13,862 bases of DNA from Alcaligenaceae bacterium (GTDB taxonomy: Bacteria > Pseudomonadota > Gammaproteobacteria > Burkholderiales > Burkholderiaceae_B), in assembly GCA_029265335.1 (NCBI GenBank), contig JAJUJN010000020.1, positions 1 through 13,862 of the forward strand, read 5' to 3'. Position 1 is the first letter of the stretch. Each line of letters opens with the position of its first letter. The position numbers were made by a program, and so were the translations under genes. Below the pieces are notes generated by a model. That model was not told where the DNA came from. It searched no databases and saw nothing but the letters and a program-made list of their open reading frames with translations. Positions 8,094 through 13,862 of the stretch are shown here, in pieces.

Positions 8094-8873
8094 TCAGGAC
8101 ATCATGCTGAAGTCGCGTTGAAACCCCACCAAATGCTGGCCGCCGTCGACCAGCAACGTGGTGCCGGTAATGGCCGGGTTGGTGAGGGCAAAGCGTACCG
8201 TGTGGGCGATATCCTGGGGCCGGCTGGCGCGGCCCAGGGGAGCCATGGCATGGGTGCGCTCAAAATCTTCGGGGCTTTGCATGTGGCTGGGCAAAGTGAG
8301 GCCAGGCGCCACCCCGATCACACGCACATGAGGCGCGAGAGCCTGGGCCAACATCGTGTTGGCCGCTTCCAGCGCCGCCTTGCTGAGCGTGTACGAGAAG
8401 AAGTCGGGATTGTAGTTCCATAGCTTCTGGTCGAGCAGATTCACCACAGCGCCTGGGTGCTCACCTGGCTGTTCGCGCAGGTGACGCGCGAGATTGCGGG
8501 CCAGAATGACAGGGGCCACGAGATTGGGGCCCAGGTGCTTTTCCAGCATGGCGCCACTGAAGTTGTGGGCGTCGTCGAACTCGAAACGGCCAGCATTGTT
8601 CACCACGGCGTCGACGCGCCCAAAGCGGGCTACCACCTGATCGAGCAAGGAATTGACCTCGGCTTCGATCGACAGGTTGCAACGGAATACGGCAGCCTCG
8701 CCACCGCTCCGCTGGATCGTGGTTTCGGTTTCTCTGGCGGCTTCCGCCGATTGCCCATAGTGCACTGCAACGCGCCACCCGGCTTCGGCGAGGTTCAAGG
8801 CGATGGCTCGGCCCAGTCGGTGGGCGGCGCCGGTAACCAGCACCACCGGGGCTTGCTTGGATGTGGAGTTCAT
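8094..8873 (-). CDS. Pteridine-reductase-like short-chain dehydrogenase (PTR1/FolM type)
   Basis: This 259-residue SDR fits the pteridine reductase/FolM branch, NADPH enzymes that reduce dihydrobiopterin, dihydromonapterin or dihydrofolate. The cofactor loop is TGAAHRLG (14-21), with Arg where ordinary SDRs have Gly, as in PTR1. H38-Y39 with S42 resembles the PTR1 segment that selects NADPH. NNAG is at 92-95. The catalytic pair is Y161 and K165; D148 stands where most SDRs have Ser, 13 residues before the Tyr, the same spacing as D181/Y194/K198 of Leishmania PTR1. It is the first gene before folB, supporting a pterin or folate role. No Shine-Dalgarno precedes the ATG, but a TACAAT lies six bases upstream. 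The exact substrate is not known. Confidence 0.88.
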   Translation of the reverse strand: MNSTSKQAPVVLVTGAAHRLGRAIALNLAEAGWRVAVHYGQSAEAARETETTIQRSGGEAAVFRCNLSIEAEVNSLLDQVVARFGRVDAVVNNAGRFEFDDAHNFSGAMLEKHLGPNLVAPVILARNLARHLREQPGEHPGAVVNLLDQKLWNYNPDFFSYTLSKAALEAANTMLAQALAPHVRVIGVAPGLTLPSHMQSPEDFERTHAMAPLGRASRPQDIAHTVRFALTNPAITGTTLLVDGGQHLVGFQRDFSMMS

Positions 8874-8879
8874 GGGCGC

Positions 8880-8885
8880 ATTGTA
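8880..8885 (-). promoter_or_regulatory. Possible -10 box giving a leaderless SDR message
   Basis: On the reverse strand TACAAT (8885-8880) ends six bases before the SDR ATG at 8873. Transcription from it would begin at or near the A of the ATG. No matching -35 hexamer was found, and no Shine-Dalgarno is present. Confidence 0.3.
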
Positions 8886-8910
8886 GGCATTGGACCCCGC
8901 AGGAGGCCGT

Positions 8911-9903
8911 TCAGTACGCCACTTCGTAACCTGTCGAGCGGATGATCGGCACCCATTTCTGACGAAAGAGGTTGATCTCCTGCGTGGCGGAGGTGGGACC
9001 CAGGCCGACGGGGTCGTAACCCAACCGGCGCAGGGTTTCGGCAACTTCAGGCTGGCGGACGGTTTGTGCGATGCGCTCACCCAACTCGTTGCGCCTTCCC
9101 GGCGACATATTGGCCGACGCAAAGAAGCCAAACCACCCTCGAGCTTCCACACCGAGACCCGCTTCTTCGAAGGTGGGCACATCAGGGAAATCGGGGTTGC
9201 GTTCGAGCCCCGAGGTGGCCAGGATCTTGGCCTTATCTGCGGCCACGGCAACCTGCAGCGACTCGAGCGTATCCACCCCTAAAGCCACTCGGTCGGTCAT
9301 GAGGTCGGCGAGCATGGGGGCTGATCCGCGATAGTTGATGAGTTGCGCCGGCTCGGGCAGCTGTTGATCGATCAGGTAGGCGATGAACCAGGCCAGGGTG
9401 CCGGCGCCGGGCACGCCGAGGTGGCAGGCCTTGGGATTGGTATAGGCCCACACCTGGAGGTCGTCGATGCTTGCCAGATTGCCGTTGGGTGACACGGCCA
9501 GGCCAAAGTCGTAGCGCACCGCCAACGTGATGGGCAGCAGGCTTTCCAGCGCGTCGTAACCCAAATTGCGAAACACCACAGGCGCAATCACGATCGGTCC
9601 CGGTGCGCTGAACAGCAACACATTGTCTTCGCTGCCAGCTTCTGCCACTTGTTGAGCTGCCAGTCGCCCTCCCGCACCGCTGCGGTTTTCAACCACGACC
9701 GGCACGCCCAGGTGGGGCTCCAGGTGGTGGGCCAACAAGCGCGCCACTCGATCCGGTGGGTCGCCAGCCGGCGCTCCTACCAGAATGAACAGTCGGTCAT
9801 CCACCACTGGCGGCACCGCCGCCAGCGCGTTGAATGTGCCGAAAGCCAACCCGCAGAAGGCCAACGTTTTAATCCATCTGTCAAGAACCTGCCAACCTGT
9901 CAT
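8911..9903 (-). CDS. Bug/TctC-family periplasmic solute receptor
   Basis: Bug proteins are periplasmic binding proteins of the tripartite tricarboxylate transporter family, usually for small carboxylates. The 330-residue product starts with a signal peptide: basic RWIK, a hydrophobic core (12-24) and a likely cut after the Ala-Leu-Ala near residue 28. The mature part opens with LFILVGAPAGDPPDRVARLLA and VPVVVENRSGAGG, which match the ligand-loop motifs of the family (Asp in DRVAR, then VENRxGAGG). The ATG at 9903 fits the signal peptide better than an upstream in-frame TTG at 9933, although AGGAGG lies just after that TTG. No TctA/TctB membrane genes are nearby, so it is an orphan receptor, common in Bordetella relatives. 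It follows the M61 gene after 51 bases. The ligand is unknown. Confidence 0.9.
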   Translation of the reverse strand: MTGWQVLDRWIKTLAFCGLAFGTFNALAAVPPVVDDRLFILVGAPAGDPPDRVARLLAHHLEPHLGVPVVVENRSGAGGRLAAQQVAEAGSEDNVLLFSAPGPIVIAPVVFRNLGYDALESLLPITLAVRYDFGLAVSPNGNLASIDDLQVWAYTNPKACHLGVPGAGTLAWFIAYLIDQQLPEPAQLINYRGSAPMLADLMTDRVALGVDTLESLQVAVAADKAKILATSGLERNPDFPDVPTFEEAGLGVEARGWFGFFASANMSPGRRNELGERIAQTVRQPEVAETLRRLGYDPVGLGPTSATQEINLFRQKWVPIIRSTGYEVAY

Positions 9904-9954
9904 GATGTCTCTCGTGGTTGCTCGCCTCCTCAACGAGCGGATTGGGATACGACG

Positions 9955-11793
9955 CTAGGGGTTGGACGTCGCTGCAGCTGTTTGCTCCTGCGTGACGGGT
10001 ACGATTCGGCAAGCCGTCTTTACCGGCGCCTCGAGTGTCAGCTTGAATTCCCGTAGTTCGTCATCGCGAAATACGTGAACGCTTACCGTTTCGCCGGCAC
10101 GGTATCGCGCCAGCAAGGCATCAAGCTCGGCCACACTCCGAACCCGCAAATGATCGATAGCCACCAGGGTGTCGTTGGCCGACAACCCGGCCCGATGCGC
10201 GTTGCCCCCTTCGTAGACCACCGCCAATACGAGCTGCTCGCCCTGCACGCGTGAGCGAACATCGAGCGCCACCGGGGTGTTGGCCACAGGCTCCCAAGTG
10301 AGTTCGTGGCCAGCCGCGCTCAACCATTCTTCGAGCGGCAGTTCATCGCGACCGTTTACATAGCGCGACATGAATTCGTGGGTGTCGATGCCAGTGGCCT
10401 CGGCCACCAGAGCCGTCATTTCGTGCTCGCCCACACCTTTGCCGACTCGGTGGAAGTCGCGTCCGAACCGATTCCACAGCAGGCGAACCACGTCGTCGAG
10501 CGAATGTCGCCCCGCGGTGGTCTGGCGAATGGTGATGTCCAGCCCAAGCGCCACCAACGCACCTTTGCTGTAATAGCTCACCAAGGCATTGGGTGAATTT
10601 TCGTCTTGTCGGTAGAAGCGAGTCCAGGTGTCGAATGAACTTTCGGCCACCGATTGCTTGCGTCGGCCAGGGTTGCGTTGCACGGCGGCGATGTTCTTGG
10701 CCAGCAGCTTGAGATAGGCATCGTGATCGACCACGCCGCTGCGCAGCAACATCAGGTCGTCGTAGTACGAGGTGAAGCCTTCGAACACCCACAACAGTTC
10801 CGTGTGGGCTTCGCGACTCAAGTCATAAGGCGCGAATGCCGCAGGTTTGATGCGCTTGACGTGCCAGGTATGAAAATATTCATGGCTGATTAGGCCAAGA
10901 AAGTTTCGGTAGCCGTCAGTTTGTTCTTCCCGACCCACCACGGGCAGATCGTTGCGGCTGATCATGAGGGCCGTGGAGGCACGGTGTTCCAACCCGCCGT
11001 AACTATTGGCAGTTATTTGGGTGAGGAACACATAGCGATCGCTGCTGTCCAAAAAAGGAACCTCGCGCGTTTCCGGCTCAAACAGCGCGATTTGGGCCTC
11101 GCAGATTCGACGCGCGTCTTCGGCAATGCGCTCAAGATCCAAGCCAGGCGCCGCCCCGGTAAAAACCATTTCGTGAGGCACGCCGCAGGCCTCGAAACGA
11201 ATCAACTGCGGTGTTCCCATTTCAATGGGGTGGTCGATCAGGGCGTCGTAATCAGGCGCGCGATACCAGCCGAAACCGTGGCGCGGCGCTGCCCCGGGTT
11301 CGCCTTCTGCCTCGGGCAGGCTGGTGTGTACCTGCCATTCGCGATGGTTGCGCCGCTGTTCGGCCGGAGGCGGCAACACTTCCAGCAGGCAAGGGTGCTC
11401 TTCAAAACCTACGGGCAACAGGAACAAGCTGGTGCCGTTGAAGAAGCCATGACTGTCGTCGAGGTGAGCACTGCGCACCGAAAGGTCGTAGCAGTAAATC
11501 ATTGCGTCTAAACGAAGCGGCCCCTTGCAGGCATCTGCCTGCCAAGTATTGCGGTCAAGCTTGGTCAGCCGTACCGTGTTGCCTTGCCCGTCGAATGCAG
11601 TGAGCTGTTCTATCTGGCGCGCGAATTCCCGCATCAGATAACTCCCCGGGATCCATGCAGGCAAGGTGAAGCGCTGGCCGTTGGCTGCAGGCTTATCGAT
11701 TTCGAGCGTTACCCGACAACGATGGCCGTAAAGATCGTGAGGTTCAAGACGGTAACGCAGGGGCTGGAGGCCTGACGAGGACGGATGTGACAT
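9955..11793 (-). CDS. M61-family (glycyl) aminopeptidase with C-terminal PDZ-like region
   Basis: M61 enzymes are gluzincin metalloaminopeptidases; the best-studied member prefers N-terminal Gly or Ala. The 612-residue protein has an N-terminal beta domain (about 1-190), the substrate-binding GGLEH loop (266-270), the zinc site H304-E305-Y-F-H308 in SHEYFHTWH, and the third ligand E338 in [14 protein letters not shown]-terminal PDZ-like region (about 510-590) contains [19 protein letters not shown]. No signal peptide or membrane helix is seen, so it is probably cytoplasmic. The ATG at 11793 lacks a clear ribosome site. It is divergent from the enoyl-CoA hydratase and lies upstream of the Bug gene in the same direction. 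The physiological substrates are not known. Confidence 0.93.
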   Translation of the reverse strand: MSHPSSSGLQPLRYRLEPHDLYGHRCRVTLEIDKPAANGQRFTLPAWIPGSYLMREFARQIEQLTAFDGQGNTVRLTKLDRNTWQADACKGPLRLDAMIYCYDLSVRSAHLDDSHGFFNGTSLFLLPVGFEEHPCLLEVLPPPAEQRRNHREWQVHTSLPEAEGEPGAAPRHGFGWYRAPDYDALIDHPIEMGTPQLIRFEACGVPHEMVFTGAAPGLDLERIAEDARRICEAQIALFEPETREVPFLDSSDRYVFLTQITANSYGGLEHRASTALMISRNDLPVVGREEQTDGYRNFLGLISHEYFHTWHVKRIKPAAFAPYDLSREAHTELLWVFEGFTSYYDDLMLLRSGVVDHDAYLKLLAKNIAAVQRNPGRRKQSVAESSFDTWTRFYRQDENSPNALVSYYSKGALVALGLDITIRQTTAGRHSLDDVVRLLWNRFGRDFHRVGKGVGEHEMTALVAEATGIDTHEFMSRYVNGRDELPLEEWLSAAGHELTWEPVANTPVALDVRSRVQGEQLVLAVVYEGGNAHRAGLSANDTLVAIDHLRVRSVAELDALLARYRAGETVSVHVFRDDELREFKLTLEAPVKTACRIVPVTQEQTAAATSNP

Positions 11794-11847
11794 GAATACG
11801 TGCTATGCGGGACTGGCAACCGAGCGGCCGCCGAACAAGAAGAACCG

Positions 11848-11881
11848 AAAGATGGCACGTTGCTGGCACAATGCCATCTTT
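11848..11881. repeat. Perfect 10-bp inverted repeat in a divergent gap
   Basis: AAAGATGGCA (11848-11857) and TGCCATCTTT (11872-11881) are exact reverse complements with a 14-base loop. Read on the plus strand the hairpin ends in TTTT (11879-11882), like an intrinsic terminator, yet no gene pointing into it is known. An operator for the M61 or enoyl-CoA hydratase gene is the other reading. Confidence 0.6.
11853..11868 (+). promoter_or_regulatory. Possible sigma-54 promoter upstream of the enoyl-CoA hydratase gene
   Basis: TGGCACG, four bases, then TGGCA fits the -24/-12 pattern TGGCACG-N4-TTGCW with one mismatch in the -12 element, and the GG-to-GC spacing is right. A start near 11879 would leave a leader of about 75 bases before the ATG at 11956. 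The motif sits inside the inverted repeat, so it may be a by-product of that repeat. Confidence 0.3.
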
Positions 11882-11882
11882 T

Positions 11883-11902
11883 CGCCCCCGGTGTTGGGGG
11901 CG
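11883..11902. repeat. GC-rich 7-bp perfect inverted repeat
   Basis: CGCCCCC (11883-11889) and GGGGGCG (11896-11902) pair around a 6-base loop, directly after the previous repeat. Neither strand has a T-run after it, so it is not a standard terminator. It would make a very stable leader hairpin if transcribed toward the enoyl-CoA hydratase gene. Confidence 0.6.
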
Positions 11903-11955
11903 ATCGTGCTAATGATATCTCAGTCAAACACTTACTTTATTTCCTGGAGCATTAC

Positions 11956-12738
11956 ATGAGCGAACCCCTGGTACTGGTGGAAGTTCACGATCGTGTCGGA
12001 CTCTTGACTCTCAATCGTCCCAAGGCGATGAATGCGCTGAACGACGAGCTCATGGATGAGTTGGGCGAGGCGCTGCTCAGGTTCGACAGCGACCCGAACA
12101 TCGGTGCCATCATCCTCACGGGTTCACAGAAGGCCTTTGCCGCCGGCGCCGACATCGCCGACATGAAAGACCGTACACATATGGATGTGTATCTGTCGAA
12201 TTTCATCACGCGTAATTGGGAGACCATGCGTCGGGTGCGTAAACCCGTGATCGCCGCGGTATCCGGCTACGCCCTGGGTGGCGGCTGTGAGTTGGCGCAG
12301 ATGTGCGACATCATTATTGCGGCCGACAATGCCAAGTTCGGCCAGCCCGAAATCAAGTTGGGGATCATTCCAGGCGCCGGCGGCACACAACGCCTGCCCC
12401 GAACCGTAGGCAGGGCCAAGGCCATGGATATGGTTCTCACCGCGCGCATGATGTCTGCCGCCGAAGCCGAAAGCTCGGGCCTGGTGTCGCGCGTGGTGCC
12501 GGTTGAAGAACTCATGAATGAAGCCATGGAAGTGGCTACCATCATTGCTTCAATGCCGACATCGGCGGTGCTCATGGCAAAGGAATCCATCAATCGGGCA
12601 TTCGAAACTCCCTTAAGCGAGGGGATTTCCTTTGAACGCCGCCTGTTCCATTCGTTGTTCGGTACACCCGATCAAAAAGAAGGTATGCAAGCTTTCCTCG
12701 AGAAGCGCCAACCCCGCTTTTCGCACGAGGGCAAGTAG
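11956..12738 (+). CDS. Enoyl-CoA hydratase (crotonase)
   Basis: This cytoplasmic enzyme would hydrate trans-2-enoyl-CoA to 3-hydroxyacyl-CoA in fatty-acid or amino-acid breakdown. The 260 residues match single-domain bacterial crotonases. Both catalytic glutamates of true hydratases are present: E112 in [11 protein letters not shown] and E132 in GQPEIKLG, 20 residues apart as in rat mitochondrial hydratase (E144/E164). The oxyanion-hole segments are FAAGADI (61-67) and GYALGGG (104-110), and [14 protein letters not shown] (136-149) is a strong family signature. GGAG (11946-11949) six bases before the ATG sets the start. No partner beta-oxidation gene is adjacent. Chain-length preference cannot be read from the sequence. 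No clear terminator separates it from the rRNA region. Confidence 0.94.
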   Translation: MSEPLVLVEVHDRVGLLTLNRPKAMNALNDELMDELGEALLRFDSDPNIGAIILTGSQKAFAAGADIADMKDRTHMDVYLSNFITRNWETMRRVRKPVIAAVSGYALGGGCELAQMCDIIIAADNAKFGQPEIKLGIIPGAGGTQRLPRTVGRAKAMDMVLTARMMSAAEAESSGLVSRVVPVEELMNEAMEVATIIASMPTSAVLMAKESINRAFETPLSEGISFERRLFHSLFGTPDQKEGMQAFLEKRQPRFSHEGK

Positions 12739-12764
12739 AAAGCTTGATCGAGCCTGAAGGGCGC

Positions 12765-12794
12765 TTGACGTGCTCTAAAAAATCTTGCTATAGT
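12765..12794 (+). promoter_or_regulatory. Strong sigma-70 promoter, distal rRNA promoter or small-RNA promoter
   Basis: TTGACG (12765-12770) and TATAGT (12789-12794) are 18 bases apart, and TGC just before the -10 makes an extended -10 element. Transcription would start near 12801, about 530 bases before the 16S gene. It could be the first of two rRNA promoters or drive a separate short RNA. Confidence 0.65.
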
Positions 12795-12799
12795 TCAAG

Positions 12800-12892
12800 G
12801 CTTCGCTACTCAAACAGCGCCTCGCAGTAAAGGGTTTAACCCAGGGGTATAACCCAGTAGCCGCGAGTAGGTTGCAGGGCGGGTAGCGAGGC
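12800..12892 (+). other. Foldable RNA segment between the two promoters
   Basis: The segment starts at the expected start site of the promoter at 12765-12794. GCTTCGCTAC (12800-12809) pairs with GTAGCGAGGC (12883-12892) along 10 bases with one G-U pair; inside, CTCGC (12821-12825) pairs with GCGAG (12863-12867); at the tip are two near-identical short hairpins (12832-12842 and 12845-12855). It encodes no protein I trust. It may be part of a long rRNA leader or a small RNA. I did not recognise 6S, 4.5S, RNase P or tmRNA signatures in it. Confidence 0.4.
12832..12855 (+). repeat. Tandem pair of GGGT-N3-ACCC elements
   Basis: GGGTTTAACCC (12832-12842) and GGGTATAACCC (12845-12855) differ at one base and are two bases apart. 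Each can form a 4-bp stem with a 3-base loop, and each is nearly a palindrome in DNA, so they could be paired protein-binding sites or RNA hairpins. Confidence 0.55.
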
Positions 12893-12980
12893 GAAACGAC
12901 AGTGACTGCGGCAGCAGGAGCGGCGCCAGGGGCCTTCAAGTAGTTTTGGTCTTCCGGCGTTGGGGTGAACCACCTCGGTG

Positions 12981-13001
12981 TTTCAGGCCAGTTTTCAGGC
13001 C
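12981..13001 (+). repeat. 9-bp direct repeat just upstream of the rRNA promoter
   Basis: TTTCAGGCC occurs at 12981-12989 and 12993-13001, 12 bases apart and ending three bases before the -35 box at 13005. The place corresponds to an UP-element or activator site, but the sequence is not A/T rich. Confidence 0.5.
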
Positions 13002-13004
13002 CGT

Positions 13005-13033
13005 TTGACACCCCTCCCAAAACCCTTCATAAT
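13005..13033 (+). promoter_or_regulatory. Proximal rRNA operon promoter
   Basis: A perfect TTGACA (13005-13010), 17-base spacer and CATAAT (13028-13033) give a near-consensus sigma-70 promoter. Transcription would start near 13040, leaving a leader of about 290 bases before the 16S gene. The boxA further down supports its assignment to the rRNA operon. Confidence 0.85.
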
Positions 13034-13140
13034 CTCGTTTCTCTGCTTCAAGCAGCTCTCGTTTTGAGCGGGTTTTTTACCGCAGCGAGGGCAGGCTGCA
13101 GCAGGCCAGTTTTACCGCTCACGGCAACGGTCGGGGGCTC

Positions 13141-13153
13141 GGTTCTTTAACAA
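13141..13153 (+). promoter_or_regulatory. boxA antitermination element of the rRNA leader
   Basis: GGTTCTTTAACAA closely matches the boxA of bacterial rRNA leaders (TGCTCTTTAACAA in E. coli), and the following GTGTGGGCACT at about 13168-13178 also occurs in the E. coli leader. boxA RNA binds NusB-NusE and makes rRNA transcription resistant to Rho. Confidence 0.88.
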
Positions 13154-13165
13154 TTAACAGCCGAT

Positions 13166-13320
13166 AAGTGTGGGCACTTGGTGATGTGTCTTGCCAGGCC
13201 AGCGGTGTTGAGCCGCTCGCCAGCTTACATAGTGATTACCAAGGGCTCATACAGACAGAGAGGATATTTATCCAACCTGTCAGTACTTTGAGCTCGTGCC
13301 TCTTCGGAGGCACACAGTAC
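13166..13320 (+). other. 16S leader hairpins, probable processing region
   Basis: Several stem-loops follow boxA: AAGTG/CACTT (13166-13179), AGCGG/CCGCT (13201-13217), GACAG/CTGTC enclosing GGAT/ATCC (13254-13281), and a perfect 7-bp stem capped by a cUUCGg tetraloop at 13296-13313, flanked by pairing GTACT/AGTAC (13283-13287 and 13316-13320). The last one ends about 17 bases before the 16S gene. Such leaders are trimmed by RNase III and RNase E or G; the exact cut sites are not visible. Confidence 0.6.
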
Positions 13321-13329
13321 ACAGAGATT

Positions 13330-13862
<533 letters not shown>

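Noticed and set aside
8874..9251. N-terminal extension of the SDR frame by 126 codons
   Set aside because: The extra part lies opposite the Bug gene's own frame and has Pro/Arg/Ser-rich shadow composition; the SDR fold starts just after the ATG at 8873.
9955..11793. Several plus-strand open frames of 60-200 codons over the M61 gene
   Set aside because: All are antisense to a protein with complete zinc motifs; none has a recognisable domain.
12800..12960. 6S RNA, 4.5S RNA, RNase P RNA or tmRNA
   Set aside because: I looked for the RNase P GAGGAAAGTCC core, the 4.5S GGTCCGGAAGGAAGCA core and the general 6S layout and did not find convincing matches.
12775..13020. Reverse-strand open frame of 81 codons opposite the rRNA upstream region
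   Set aside because: It runs antisense over both promoters, has no ribosome site or domain, and is best explained as chance openness in a conserved rRNA control region.

Overview
This window looks like the chromosome of a betaproteobacterium of the order Burkholderiales, most likely close to the Alcaligenaceae (Bordetella, Achromobacter and Pusillimonas relatives). The evidence is the 5' part of a 16S rRNA gene with Alcaligenaceae-like wording, high GC, the conserved hemA-prfA-prmC order followed by a CGFS glutaredoxin and ubiX, and an orphan periplasmic Bug receptor. The family assignment is from memory of such sequences and was not checked by a search.

Layout. 1-987 (minus): the end of a catabolic-looking pair, a fumarylacetoacetate-hydrolase-fold enzyme overlapping by ATGA the start of an amidohydrolase that runs off the left edge. 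1200-5523 (plus): hemA (first step of tetrapyrrole synthesis), prfA (release factor 1), prmC (methylates the GGQ glutamine of that factor), grxD (Fe-S glutaredoxin) and ubiX (prenyl-FMN synthase for ubiquinone synthesis). Overlaps join prfA/prmC and grxD/ubiX. 5625-8873 (minus): a pteridine-reductase-like SDR, folB, ttcA and hisC in one direction with short gaps, probably one operon. 8911-11793 (minus): a Bug solute receptor and a soluble M61 aminopeptidase with a C-terminal PDZ-like region. 11956-12738 (plus): an enoyl-CoA hydratase with both catalytic glutamates. 12739-13862 (plus): control region, leader and first ~533 bases of a 16S rRNA gene, which continues past the window.

Most of the window is core housekeeping. 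No mobile element, CRISPR array, tRNA gene or defence system was seen. The parts least explained by genes are (a) the 591-bp region before the 16S gene, which has two good sigma-70 promoters about 240 bp apart and a foldable stretch between them that could be a long rRNA leader or a separate small RNA; (b) the 162-bp divergent gap between the M61 peptidase and the enoyl-CoA hydratase, with two back-to-back perfect inverted repeats and a sigma-54-like motif; and (c) the link of a PTR1-type reductase with folB. None amounts to a clear new system; these are the places to look first.
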